64,000 bases of DNA from an uncultured Oscillospiraceae bacterium (GTDB lineage Bacteria > Bacillota > Clostridia > Oscillospirales > Acutalibacteraceae). Both the position numbers and the translations under genes were made by a program. The stretch lies in NCBI GenBank assembly GCA_902465155.1, contig CABQLY010000001.1, positions 227,973-291,972 on the forward strand. Direction: 5' to 3'. This document shows positions 49,291-58,368 of this stretch, piece after piece (the stretch's first letter is position 1; the number at the start of each line of letters is the position of its first letter). The notes under the pieces were generated by a model that ran no database searches, was not told where the DNA came from, and saw only the letters and a program-made list of their open reading frames with translations.

Positions 49291-51801
49291 ATGAAACGGA
49301 TTTTTGCTATGATGACATTGCTGGTTCTTTTGCTAACGGCGGTATGCCCGGTTTACGCAGCCGAAAGCGGCCATGTAATGATTAACCAGGTGTACGGCGC
49401 CTCGAACGACGGGTACGCCGACCACAGCTTTATTGAGCTGTACAACCCCACAGAAAATAATATTGACCTAAACGGTTGGTCTGTTCAGTACTGCTCCTCC
49501 GCCAGCGGAAATAGGGCAAGCAGTTGGGCCGTATTAAAGCTTACCGGCGTTATTGAGGCCAACGGATATTACCTAATACGCTGCGGTGCGGTTACAAAGC
49601 CGTCAGGCTCCTATGCGGTGCCGCAAGGCAATCAGGAGTGGGATATGCTGCTGCACAATAAAGGGCTTTCGGTTGCGCTTTTAAGCAATGCTGCCCCTTT
49701 AACCAAAGCCTTTGCCGGTAATGTTACGGCCCAGGGCTTTACCCTGCCCACAGGCCTTGTAGATTTAGCTGCAGTTGGCGGAAACGACGGCGCGGCCAAT
49801 CAGGCGCCGCCCGCTTTTGAGGGGGCGTTTGCTTCAATCCAATCTAAAAAGAAAGCGGTTCGCCGCAAGGCATTTGCCGATACCAATAATAATAAAGCCG
49901 ATTTTGAGGAGATTGATTACAGCAAATCGGTAGCGGCAGATAAAGGCCCGCACGCAGGCAGCGCCACGGTTATTCCTACCCCAAGCTACACGCCGGTTGA
50001 AACAACAAATACGCAGTATGCCGGGTATTTTAACGGGGACTCTGCAGTTAAAACCAAGCTGATTGCCCGTTACAACGCGGGGGCGTTTAGTACCGACGGC
50101 GGCTCGGCAGAAATTACCGCCTACAACGCCATGAACGGCTTTGCCTATTCGGTAAACGGCGTAAAAGGCACGCTGGACTGTGTAGATATGCGAAATTTAA
50201 GCAACGGCACCGCGGTAGAACAGCTTGCCGGTACCGAGCTAAGGGCCGCCGCGCTGGCCGAAAATGCCGGGGATGATTTTGCGTATGGCGATATGACCTC
50301 GGTTGCCATTTCGCCCGACGGCAAAATGCTGGCGGTTGCAATGCAGGACGCCGATTATACCAAACCCGGCCGCGTGCTGTTTTTTAACTGCAACAAAGAT
50401 GGCAGCCTTGATTATAGCGGCATAGCCGCAACCGGCGTACAGCCGGATATGGTAACCTTTACCGAGAACGGCACAAAGGTTTTAACCGCCGACGAGGGTG
50501 AGCCGCGCGAGGGCTACACCGCTGCCGGAGCGGTTGACCCTAAGGGCAGCGTAACGGTTATTGATACCAAGTTAAAATCGGCAGCTGTGGTTGATTTTAG
50601 CGCGTTTGACGCAAAACGCGGCGAGCTGGCCGCAGCCGGCATTGTGCTGAAAAAGAACACGGCGCCCAGTGTAGATTTAGAGCCGGAATATATTGCCGTG
50701 AGCGGAAACAAGGCCTATGTAGCCCTGCAGGAGGCAAACGCCGTTGCCTTTTTGAACATTGAAGCCTTGCAGTTTGAAAACATTTTTAGCCTTGGCTTTG
50801 AGGATTATAGCACGGTTGCGGTTGATTTGAATAAAAGCGACGGAAAATATGACCCCAAAACCTACGAGCATATAAAGGGGATTCGTATGCCGGACGGAAT
50901 TTCTGCCGCGGTTATAAACGGTGAAACCTATTTGCTAACCGCTAACGAGGGCGACAGCCGTGCGTGGCCGGTTGGCACCGAAATTGATACAAACGGAATT
51001 AAAGATAAAACCTCGCCCATAAATAAAATTAAAACCGGTGGCAAGGTAACCTGGTTTGACGCAACCCAGTACGACGGCTTGGAGCCGGAAACCGATTACC
51101 TTTTTGGCGGGCGCTCCTTTACCGTGTTTAAGGTTACCAAAGCCGGAATGGAGGAGGTTTTTGACAGCGGCAGCGACTTTGAGCGCATTACCGCACAGGT
51201 TGTGCCGGAACACTTTAACTGCTCGAATGATACGGTAGAGGCAGAGGACCGCTCTGGCAAAAAAGGCCCCGAGCCGGAGGGCGTTACGGTGGGAACGGTA
51301 GGCGGCCGCACCTACGCCTTTGTAGGGCTTGAACGCACCGGCGGCGTAATGATTTACGACATTACCAACCCCCAAAACGCCGCTTTTAAAAACTACTTTA
51401 ACAGCCGCGACTATTCTGCCGATATTAAAGATGATGTTTCCCCCGAGGGGCTAACCTTTGTTGCGGCAAGCCAAAACAAAAGCGGCGTGCCGATGCTGGT
51501 TATTTCTAACGAGGTTTCGGGCACGGTTAGCGTTATGGCCCTGCAGGCCAACACAACCCCAACCAACCAGCCCGAAAAAGAACCCGAAAATCCGCAAAAC
51601 CCCGAAAATCCGCAAAACCCCGCAAAGGAACCCGAAAATCAGCAGACCGCAAGCACAACCAAAAAGGCAGCAGGCGGGGCGGCCGGCTTGCCAAAAACCG
51701 GCGACAGCAGCAATGTTACCCTGTGGTTTGCACTGCTTTTTGTAAGTGGCGGCACGGTGACCGGTACTGTTTTGCTTGGCAAGAAAAAAGCCGCAAAATA
51801 A
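49291..51801 (+). CDS. LPxTG-anchored protein with lamin-tail and choice-of-anchor I domains
   Basis: 836 residues. Signal peptide (about 1-24, ending VYAAES). A lamin-tail domain follows (about 28-150: HVMINQVYGASNDGYADHSF, FIELYNPTENNIDLNGWSVQ). A large beta-propeller-like choice-of-anchor I domain covers about 230-755 (VAISPDGKMLAVAMQDADYT; LLTANEGDSRAWP). A Pro/Glu/Asn repeat stalk (PENPQNPENPQNP) precedes a sortase signal LPKTGD, hydrophobic helix and KKK end. It is displayed on the wall and might act as a phosphoesterase-like or adhesive protein; no catalytic site is identified. ATG behind AGAGAGGAAG. A TATAAT at 49234-49239 has no good -35. Confidence 0.88.
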   Translation: MKRIFAMMTLLVLLLTAVCPVYAAESGHVMINQVYGASNDGYADHSFIELYNPTENNIDLNGWSVQYCSSASGNRASSWAVLKLTGVIEANGYYLIRCGAVTKPSGSYAVPQGNQEWDMLLHNKGLSVALLSNAAPLTKAFAGNVTAQGFTLPTGLVDLAAVGGNDGAANQAPPAFEGAFASIQSKKKAVRRKAFADTNNNKADFEEIDYSKSVAADKGPHAGSATVIPTPSYTPVETTNTQYAGYFNGDSAVKTKLIARYNAGAFSTDGGSAEITAYNAMNGFAYSVNGVKGTLDCVDMRNLSNGTAVEQLAGTELRAAALAENAGDDFAYGDMTSVAISPDGKMLAVAMQDADYTKPGRVLFFNCNKDGSLDYSGIAATGVQPDMVTFTENGTKVLTADEGEPREGYTAAGAVDPKGSVTVIDTKLKSAAVVDFSAFDAKRGELAAAGIVLKKNTAPSVDLEPEYIAVSGNKAYVALQEANAVAFLNIEALQFENIFSLGFEDYSTVAVDLNKSDGKYDPKTYEHIKGIRMPDGISAAVINGETYLLTANEGDSRAWPVGTEIDTNGIKDKTSPINKIKTGGKVTWFDATQYDGLEPETDYLFGGRSFTVFKVTKAGMEEVFDSGSDFERITAQVVPEHFNCSNDTVEAEDRSGKKGPEPEGVTVGTVGGRTYAFVGLERTGGVMIYDITNPQNAAFKNYFNSRDYSADIKDDVSPEGLTFVAASQNKSGVPMLVISNEVSGTVSVMALQANTTPTNQPEKEPENPQNPENPQNPAKEPENQQTASTTKKAAGGAAGLPKTGDSSNVTLWFALLFVSGGTVTGTVLLGKKKAAK

Positions 51802-51964
51802 ACGCTTTTCGGCACAGAACTTCGCCGCGATTTAATATTCGTAAAACAATGAAATTGGCTGTAAAAAGCGCGGATAAAACACAAATATGCAGCTTTAATT
51901 TTAGGTTGTTATAGTGTAAATTTTTAAAATGTGTTTATTCTCTTGCAAAAGTTTAAAATGCCGC

Positions 51965-51994
51965 TTGACAGAAACACCGCTGATATGATATAAT
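51965..51994 (+). promoter_or_regulatory. Promoter of the purine operon
   Basis: TTGACA (51965-51970), 18-bp spacer, TATAAT (51989-51994) with an extended TGA. The RNA would start near 52001, just before the riboswitch. 51802-51964 holds nothing recognised. Confidence 0.88.
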
Positions 51995-52010
51995 CATGCC
52001 ATACAAAAGG

Positions 52011-52085
52011 CTTTTTGGGACTGACGGATAAGTGGAGCACCACATGAACCGAAAAGCTGGAACGCCGACCGTCTGGGCATACTTA
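52011..52085 (+). ncRNA. ZTP (pfl) riboswitch
   Basis: GACGG (52023-52027) pairs with CCGTC (52069-52073), enclosing GTGG/CCAC (52032-52035 with 52040-52043). The 3' end carries the highly conserved CCGTCTGGGC, the hallmark of the ZTP/ZMP-sensing pfl motif. It senses the purine intermediate ZMP/ZTP (AICAR nucleotide), which builds up when 10-formyl-THF is short. It lies between a strong promoter and purE and overlaps an intrinsic terminator. Confidence 0.88.
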
Positions 52086-52111
52086 TCCTTCGGGATTGGT
52101 ATGCCCTTTTT
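52075..52111 (+). terminator. Riboswitch expression-platform terminator
   Basis: GGGCATAC (52075-52082) pairs with GTATGCCC (52099-52106), followed by TTTTT. The 5' arm uses the GGGC of the conserved aptamer end, so ligand binding should prevent terminator formation and switch the operon on. Confidence 0.9.
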
Positions 52112-52131
52112 AATTTTCGGAGGAGATGCAA

Positions 52132-52623
52132 ATGAAAAAAGTAGCAATAATTATGGGAAGCGACAGCGACCTGCCAATTGTGAAAAAGGCAATAGATACG
52201 CTTGAGTTGTTCAATGTGCCGGTTGAAACGCACATTTTTTCGGCTCACAGAACACCTAACGAGGCTGCAAAATTCAGCCGCGGTGCGCGAAAGAGCGGGT
52301 TCGGAGTTATCATAGCGGCGGCAGGAATGGCGGCTCACTTAGCCGGTGCCATTGCCGCAAATACAACCCTGCCTGTTATTGGCATACCTATAAAATCAAA
52401 CAACTTGGGCGGTATTGACGCACTGCTTTCAACCGTACAAATGCCTTCGGGAATTCCCGTTGCAGCGGTTGCGATCGACGGTGCCGTCAATGCCGCTTTG
52501 TTGTCGATAGAAATTTTGAGCGTCTGCGATGAGGACCTTGCCGAACGGCTTGAAAACAAACGCAAAGCCGACGCCCAAAAGGTTTTGGAAAAAAACAAAA
52601 AAATTGAAGAGCAATTTAATTAA
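52132..52623 (+). CDS. purE: N5-carboxyaminoimidazole ribonucleotide mutase
   Basis: 163 residues starting MKKVAIIMGSDSDLPIVKKA; the second of two ATGs is better spaced from GGAGGAG. GSDSD and FSAHRTPNEA bind the substrate. Class I PurE converts N5-CAIR to CAIR. No purK is in the operon; it may lie elsewhere or the reaction may use AIR plus CO2. First gene after the ZTP riboswitch. Confidence 0.95.
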   Translation: MKKVAIIMGSDSDLPIVKKAIDTLELFNVPVETHIFSAHRTPNEAAKFSRGARKSGFGVIIAAAGMAAHLAGAIAANTTLPVIGIPIKSNNLGGIDALLSTVQMPSGIPVAAVAIDGAVNAALLSIEILSVCDEDLAERLENKRKADAQKVLEKNKKIEEQFN

Positions 52624-52637
52624 CGGGGGAGATAAAT

Positions 52638-53348
52638 ATGCAAAAAACAACACAACTGTACGAAGGAAAAGCCAAAAAGGTTTATGCGACCAACGACCCA
52701 GATCTTGTAATTGTATCGTACAAAGACGACGCAACCGCACTTGACGGCCTTAAAAAAGGCACAATATTGGGCAAGGGCGCAATTAATAACAGGATGTCTA
52801 ATTATCTTTGCCAGCTGCTTCAAAAACACGGCATACCCACGCATTTTGTTAAAGAACTGAACGACCGTGAAACGGTGGTTCAAAAGGTTTCCATTGTTCC
52901 GCTTGAAGTAATCATCCGCAACATTTCGGCAGGCTCTTTTGCAAAGCGTTACGGTGTTAAAGAGGGAATTGTGTTCAACGAGCCCACCATTGAATTTTCA
53001 TATAAAAACGATGAGCTTCACGATCCGCTTATAAACTCATATCACGCAGTGGCTTTGGGCCTTGCCAACCGTCAAGAAATTGAAACCATTAAAAGCATGG
53101 CTTTTAAAATAAACAAGATTTTGAAGGAATATTTTTTGTCGCTTAATGTTAAGCTTGTTGATTTTAAGTTGGAGTTTGGTCGTTTGTTAAACGGCGAAAT
53201 CGTTTTGGCAGACGAGATTTCTCCCGACACCTGCCGCTTTTGGGACGCCGACACAAACGAAAAGCTTGATAAAGACCGTTTTCGCCGCGATATGGGCGGA
53301 GTTGAGGACGCATATAACGAAATGATGAAAAGGGTTTTCGGCTACTGA
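52638..53348 (+). CDS. purC: SAICAR synthase
   Basis: 236 residues. Motifs LYEGKAKKVYAT, VVQKVSIVPLEVIIRNISAG, LVDFKLEFG and LADEISPDTCRFWD are typical of PurC, the ATP-dependent ligase joining CAIR and aspartate. It is 14 bases after purE with GGGGGAG as ribosome binding site. Confidence 0.97.
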   Translation: MQKTTQLYEGKAKKVYATNDPDLVIVSYKDDATALDGLKKGTILGKGAINNRMSNYLCQLLQKHGIPTHFVKELNDRETVVQKVSIVPLEVIIRNISAGSFAKRYGVKEGIVFNEPTIEFSYKNDELHDPLINSYHAVALGLANRQEIETIKSMAFKINKILKEYFLSLNVKLVDFKLEFGRLLNGEIVLADEISPDTCRFWDADTNEKLDKDRFRRDMGGVEDAYNEMMKRVFGY

Positions 53349-53364
53349 TGATTTGGAGGCACAA

Positions 53365-54810
53365 ATGAGTGATTTGAGAGAAGAATGCGGAGTGTTCGGC
53401 GTGTATTCCGCCGAAAAAAGCGATGTTGCAAGCACCGCCTATTACGGACTTTTTGCCCTTCAGCACCGCGGTCAGGAATCCTGCGGAATTGTGGTAAACG
53501 ATGACGGTGTTTTTAACGGCTTTAAAGACAAGGGGCTTGTTAACGATGTCTTCACGACCGAAATCATCAAATCTTTGGGGGAAGGGAATATTGCAATCGG
53601 TCATGTCCGTTACGGTACAACGGGGTCAAACGACCGCAGCAACGCGCAGCCCATAGTGGTTAATCACATTAAGGGTAAAATGGCGCTGGCGCACAACGGC
53701 AATCTTGTAAATTCGGGTGAGCTGCGCCGAGAGTTGGAGCTTGAGGGTTCAATTTTTCACACCACAAGCGACACAGAGGTTATATCCTACATTATAACTA
53801 AAGAACGCCTTTGCGCCCCGTCAATTGAACAGGCGGTGAATTCGGCAATGAACCGAATAAAGGGGGCTTACTCTTTGGTTGTAATGTCGCCTTCAAAGCT
53901 TATTGCCGTTCGTGACGAAAACGGCTTTCGCCCGCTTTGCTACGGAAAAACGGCCGACGGCAGATACATAGTTGCCTCCGAAAGCTGCGCGCTTGATGCT
54001 GTGGGCGCCGAATTTGTTAGGGATATAAAACCGGGCGAAATTGTGGTGTTCGACAAAAACGGTGTAAGAACTATTGAGGACCATTGCAACAAAGCGCCCT
54101 GTTCGCTTTGCGTGTTCGAGTACATCTATTTTGCCCGGCCCGATTCGGTTATTGACGGCTGCTCCGTTCACACCGCGCGGCAAAGGGCAGGGGCATTTTT
54201 GGCGCTTGAGCACCCCGTGCAGGCAGACGCTGTAATAGGCGTTCCCGATTCGGGGCTTGACGCGGCCCTTGGTTATGCTAAGCAATCGGGAATACCGTAT
54301 GAGATTGGTTTTATAAAGAATAAATACATAGGCAGAACATTTATTGCGCCCGGGCAAAAAAGCCGCGAGGATAAAGTAAAAATAAAGCTGAATCCAATAG
54401 CCGAGGTGGTGCGCGGCCGGCGAATTGTTATGATAGATGATTCCATAGTACGCGGAACAACCAGCGCTCGAATTGTAAAGCTTTTAAGGGAAGCGGGAGC
54501 CAAAGAGATCCATGTGCGCGTATCCGCTCCGCCGTTTATGAACCCGTGTTATTACGGAACGGATATTGATTCAAAAGAAAACCTGATAGCCTGCAAACAT
54601 TCCATTGAAGAGATTGCCAAAATTATTGGCGTTGATTCGCTTGGATATTTAAGCGTGGACAGCGTGAAGCAGATTGCCAAAGGCATTTGCGGCACGGGTT
54701 ATTGCACCGCCTGCTTTGACGGCAGCTACCCCACTGCTGTTCCGAGCGCCCCTATGAAAAATAAATTTGAAACCAAAATTTCCGAAAATAAGGAGAAAGG
54801 CAATGAATAA
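53365..54810 (+). CDS. purF: Amidophosphoribosyltransferase
   Basis: 481 residues from the ATG giving MSDLREECGVFGVYS (TTGGAGG upstream; an in-frame ATG at 53353 lies before the binding site). Cys8 after a short propeptide is the glutaminase nucleophile. The PRTase motif is RIVMIDDSIVRGTTS. Cysteines near the C-terminus (GICGTGYCTACFDG) suggest the Bacillus-type Fe-S cluster. It catalyses the first committed step of purine synthesis. Its stop overlaps purM. Confidence 0.97.
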   Translation: MSDLREECGVFGVYSAEKSDVASTAYYGLFALQHRGQESCGIVVNDDGVFNGFKDKGLVNDVFTTEIIKSLGEGNIAIGHVRYGTTGSNDRSNAQPIVVNHIKGKMALAHNGNLVNSGELRRELELEGSIFHTTSDTEVISYIITKERLCAPSIEQAVNSAMNRIKGAYSLVVMSPSKLIAVRDENGFRPLCYGKTADGRYIVASESCALDAVGAEFVRDIKPGEIVVFDKNGVRTIEDHCNKAPCSLCVFEYIYFARPDSVIDGCSVHTARQRAGAFLALEHPVQADAVIGVPDSGLDAALGYAKQSGIPYEIGFIKNKYIGRTFIAPGQKSREDKVKIKLNPIAEVVRGRRIVMIDDSIVRGTTSARIVKLLREAGAKEIHVRVSAPPFMNPCYYGTDIDSKENLIACKHSIEEIAKIIGVDSLGYLSVDSVKQIAKGICGTGYCTACFDGSYPTAVPSAPMKNKFETKISENKEKGNE

Positions 54811-55843
54811 TTCACGGTCAAAATCTTATGCCGCCGCGGGCGTGGATATAACCGCAGGCTACAAATCGGTTGAACTTATGAAAAGACATATTGCAAGAAC
54901 AAAAACCGACGGCTGCATTGATGAAGTGGGCGGCTTTGGAGGTTGTTTTGGACTTGACCTTAAAGGCATTGAAACCCCCGTTTTGGTTTCGGGAACAGAC
55001 GGTGTGGGCACAAAAATTAAGCTTGCAATGCTGCTGGACAAACACGATACCATTGGCATAGATTGCGTTGCAATGTGCGTGAATGATATAATCTGCTGCG
55101 GGGCAAAACCGCTTTTCTTTCTTGATTACATTGCTTGCGGCAAAAATTACCCCGAAAAAATTGCCGAAATTGTGAGCGGCGTGGCCGAAGGCTGCGTAAG
55201 GGCAGGCTGCGCGCTTATAGGCGGCGAGACCGCCGAGCACCCGGGACTTATGCCCGAAACCGATTACGACCTTGCCGGCTATTGTACCGGCATTGTTGAC
55301 AAAAAGAAAATGCTTAATAAAAACATGGTGACGGAGGGCGATGCAGTTATTGCGCTTGCGTCGTCCGGCGTTCATTCAAACGGGTTTTCGCTTGTAAGAA
55401 AGGTTTTAGACCTTGAGAATAGCAACCTTGTTTCTCCGCTTGACGAGCTTGGCGGCAAAGCGCTTGGCGAAACGCTTTTAGAGCCGACTAAAATTTATGT
55501 AAAAGCGTTGCTGGCGCTTTTTGAAAAGGTGCCGGTAAAAGCGGTGTCACATATAACGGGCGGTGGATTTTATGAAAACATACCGCGCGCACTGCCCAAG
55601 GGGTATTCGGTTAAAGTGAAAAAAGCAGCTCTTAAAATTCCGCCAATATTCAATTTGATTAAAGAAAAGGGGAACATTCCCGAAAGGGATATGTTTAACA
55701 CCTTTAATATGGGTGTTGGAATGAGTATAACGGTTGCAAACGGCGACAAGGAAAGGGCGCTGGAAATTCTCCGCGCAAGTGGTGAGGACGCTTATATTAT
55801 TGGAAGCGTTATTAAATCCGACGAGGGTGTTGTAATTGAATAA
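54803..55843 (+). CDS. purM: Phosphoribosylformylglycinamidine cyclo-ligase (AIR synthase)
   Basis: 346 residues from the ATG behind AAGGAGAAAGGCA. SGTDGVGTKIKLA, GGETAEHPGLM and HITGGGFYENIPR are the PurM nucleotide- and substrate-binding motifs. It overlaps purF by 8 bases. Leucine codons are overwhelmingly CTT. Confidence 0.97.
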   Translation: MNNSRSKSYAAAGVDITAGYKSVELMKRHIARTKTDGCIDEVGGFGGCFGLDLKGIETPVLVSGTDGVGTKIKLAMLLDKHDTIGIDCVAMCVNDIICCGAKPLFFLDYIACGKNYPEKIAEIVSGVAEGCVRAGCALIGGETAEHPGLMPETDYDLAGYCTGIVDKKKMLNKNMVTEGDAVIALASSGVHSNGFSLVRKVLDLENSNLVSPLDELGGKALGETLLEPTKIYVKALLALFEKVPVKAVSHITGGGFYENIPRALPKGYSVKVKKAALKIPPIFNLIKEKGNIPERDMFNTFNMGVGMSITVANGDKERALEILRASGEDAYIIGSVIKSDEGVVIE

Positions 55844-56450
55844 TAAAGTGAATATTGCGGTTTTGGTGTCGGGCGGCGGAACAAATTTGCAGGCGCTGAT
55901 AAATGCCGAAAAGAGCGGAATGATTAAAAGCGGCAAAATTAAATTGGTTGTTTCAAGCAACAAAAACGCCTATGCGCTTAAAAGGGCCGAAAACGCCGGA
56001 ATTAAAACGGCCGTTTGCGAAAGAAAAGCTTTTTTGCAAAAGGAATTTGAACAAAACATTTTGTTGGCGCTGCAAAAGGAAAATATTGAGGTTATTGTGC
56101 TTGCGGGGTTTATGAGCATTTTAAGCGCAGATTTTGTAAAACGCTACCCCAACAGAATTATAAATGTGCACCCGTCGCTCATACCGTCATTCTGCGGCGA
56201 GGGATTTTACGGCCTTCGGGTTCACAAGGCGGCGCTTGAATACGGGGTTAAGGTAACGGGAGCAACGGTTCATTTTGTAAACGAAATTCCCGACGGCGGC
56301 AAGATTATAATGCAAAAGGCGGTTGATATTGAGGAAAACGACACGCCCGAGAGCCTGCAAAAGCGCGTTATGGAAAACGCCGAGTGGGTAATATTGCCCT
56401 TGTCTGCCGAGAAGGTTTGCCAAAAAATTAAGGAGGAAAAAGCAAAATGA
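55836..56450 (+). CDS. purN: Glycinamide ribonucleotide formyltransferase
   Basis: 204 residues, probably from TTG at 55836 behind GAGGGTG (a GTG at 55848 is an alternative). VLVSGGGTNLQALI, the catalytic NVHPSLIPSF and the DGG of NEIPDGGKIIMQ give PurN, which uses 10-formyl-THF. FCGEGFYGLRVH has the substrate-binding loop. It overlaps purM by 8 bases and the next gene by 4. Confidence 0.95.
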   Translation: MNNKVNIAVLVSGGGTNLQALINAEKSGMIKSGKIKLVVSSNKNAYALKRAENAGIKTAVCERKAFLQKEFEQNILLALQKENIEVIVLAGFMSILSADFVKRYPNRIINVHPSLIPSFCGEGFYGLRVHKAALEYGVKVTGATVHFVNEIPDGGKIIMQKAVDIEENDTPESLQKRVMENAEWVILPLSAEKVCQKIKEEKAK

Positions 56451-57166
56451 ACGGGTATGAAACAAACAGCATTTTAGATATTTTAAAAAGCAACGAATAT
56501 GCAGGGCGCGGAATAGTTATTGGAACTTCTCCCAATAAAAAATTTGCAGTATGTGCCTATTTTATTATGGGCAGAAGCGAAAACAGCCGCAACCGTGTGT
56601 TTGTAAAGAATGGCGAGACCGTTAAAACCGAGCCTTTCGATGCTTCAAAGGTGAGCGATCCGTCATTGATTATTTATAACGCCGTTCGTAAGAGCGAAAA
56701 TTGCCTTATCGTGACAAACGGCGATCAAACCGACACGGTGTATGACTTGATGGGTGCTGGCAAAAGCTTTTGCGAAGCGCTTCAAACCCGTGAATTTGAA
56801 CCGGACGCACCGAATTTTACCCCAAGAATAAGCGGTATTCTTTATTTTCAAAACAAATTTCGGTACGAAATGAGCATACTCAAGAGTATAGATGAAAACG
56901 GGTCGGATTGCTGCCGTTACACCTATTCTTATCCGTCGGTTGCCGGTCTTGGACATTTTATTCATACATACAATTGCAACGGCAATCCTTTGCCGACATT
57001 CACGGGCGAGCCGCACAGGATAGATATAAAAAACGATATTGAAAAATTTGCAAAAGAAATTTGGGCGGGTCTTAACGAAAACAACAGGATTTCGCTTTAT
57101 GTGCGCTATACCAATATTGAAACAGGCCAGTACACCGATAAGATAATAAACAAAAACGGGAGATAA
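56447..57166 (+). CDS. purO: IMP cyclohydrolase, PurO-like
   Basis: 239 residues. MNGYETNSILDILKSNEYAG, RGIVIGTS, YFIMGRSENSRNRVF and SYPSVAGLGHFIHTY match the archaeal-type IMP cyclohydrolase family (PF07826), which closes FAICAR to IMP. It replaces the N-terminal cyclohydrolase half of the usual bifunctional PurH, and the following gene supplies the other half. Coupled to purN through ATGA and 2 bases from the next gene's start. Confidence 0.88.
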   Translation: MNGYETNSILDILKSNEYAGRGIVIGTSPNKKFAVCAYFIMGRSENSRNRVFVKNGETVKTEPFDASKVSDPSLIIYNAVRKSENCLIVTNGDQTDTVYDLMGAGKSFCEALQTREFEPDAPNFTPRISGILYFQNKFRYEMSILKSIDENGSDCCRYTYSYPSVAGLGHFIHTYNCNGNPLPTFTGEPHRIDIKNDIEKFAKEIWAGLNENNRISLYVRYTNIETGQYTDKIINKNGR

Positions 57167-57168
57167 AA

Positions 57169-58353
57169 ATGAAAGAATTTGAGCTGAAATACGGTTGCAA
57201 CCCAAACCAAAAGCCTTCTAAAATATTTATGGAAAACGGCGCGGAGCTGCCTATTAAAATTCTTAACGGCAAGCCGGGCTACATCAATTTTCTTGACGCG
57301 TTTAATTCCTGGCAGCTTGTTAAGGAGCTAAAAGAGGCGTTAGGTTTGCCCGCCGTAACCTCGTTTAAGCATGTAAGCCCCACAAGCGCCGCGGTGGGTA
57401 TTCCAATGTCAAAAAAGCTTAAAAGGGCTTGCTTTGTAGATGATATAGAGGGGCTTGACGATTCGCCGCTTGCCTGTGCATACGCAAGGGCAAGAGGAAC
57501 TGACCGTATGTGTTCGTTTGGGGATTGGGTGGCGCTTTCCGATATTTGCGACACAAAAACCGCCGAGCTCATAAAGCGCGAGGTTTCCGACGGTGTTATT
57601 GCCCCCGGCTACGAGCCCAAAGCGCTGGAAATTTTAAAATCCAAGCGCAAGGGCAGTTACAATATTGTTGAAATTGACCCCGAATATATACCCGAGGCCA
57701 CAGAACGCAAGCAGGTTTTTGGTATAACATTTGAGCAGGGGAGAAATAATTTTAAAATTGATGATTCGTTGCTTCAAAATATGGTAACAGAAAACAAAAT
57801 GATTCCCGAAAATGCAAGACGCGACCTTATCATTTCGCTCATAACCCTTAAATACACCCAGTCAAATTCGGTCTGCTTTGCCTTTAACGGGCAGGCAATC
57901 GGCGTCGGCGCGGGTCAGCAGTCGCGCGTGCACTGCACCAGGCTTGCCGGTTCAAAGGCGGATACTTGGTTCTTACGGCAGTATGACCGTGTGCTTGATT
58001 TGCCGTTTAAGGATGATATTAGGCGCCCCGACCGCGATAATATTGTAGACGGTTTTATAAATCGTAACGAGGAAGATGTTTGCGCCGACGGAATATGGCA
58101 AAAATATTTTAAAACACGCCCCGAACCGCTGACGGATGAGGAAATTAAAAATTATCTTTCGGGTATTACGGGTGTTTCTCTCGGCTCGGATGCATTTTTT
58201 CCGTTTGACGATAATATAGAGCGCGCACATAAAAGCGGCGTTTCGTATATTGCGGAGCCCGGCGGCTCCATTCGCGATGATATTGTAATTGACTGCTGCA
58301 ATAAATACGGCATTGCAATGGCATTTACGGGAATAAGACTTTTCCACCACTAA
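57169..58353 (+). CDS. AICAR formyltransferase (stand-alone PurH C-terminal domain)
   Basis: 394 residues. LKYGCNPNQKPSKIFM, LNGKPGYINFLDAFNSWQLV, SFKHVSPTSAAVG and the catalytic KH pair are the AICARFT domain of PurH. SRVHCTRLAGSKADTW and FFPFDDNIERAHKSGV are also conserved. The N-terminal cyclohydrolase domain is absent. With the preceding PurO-like gene it completes IMP synthesis as two proteins. It uses 10-formyl-THF and consumes ZMP, the riboswitch ligand. Ribosome binding site CGGGAG. Confidence 0.95.
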   Translation: MKEFELKYGCNPNQKPSKIFMENGAELPIKILNGKPGYINFLDAFNSWQLVKELKEALGLPAVTSFKHVSPTSAAVGIPMSKKLKRACFVDDIEGLDDSPLACAYARARGTDRMCSFGDWVALSDICDTKTAELIKREVSDGVIAPGYEPKALEILKSKRKGSYNIVEIDPEYIPEATERKQVFGITFEQGRNNFKIDDSLLQNMVTENKMIPENARRDLIISLITLKYTQSNSVCFAFNGQAIGVGAGQQSRVHCTRLAGSKADTWFLRQYDRVLDLPFKDDIRRPDRDNIVDGFINRNEEDVCADGIWQKYFKTRPEPLTDEEIKNYLSGITGVSLGSDAFFPFDDNIERAHKSGVSYIAEPGGSIRDDIVIDCCNKYGIAMAFTGIRLFHH

Positions 58354-58368
58354 TAAGGAGCCTTTAAA

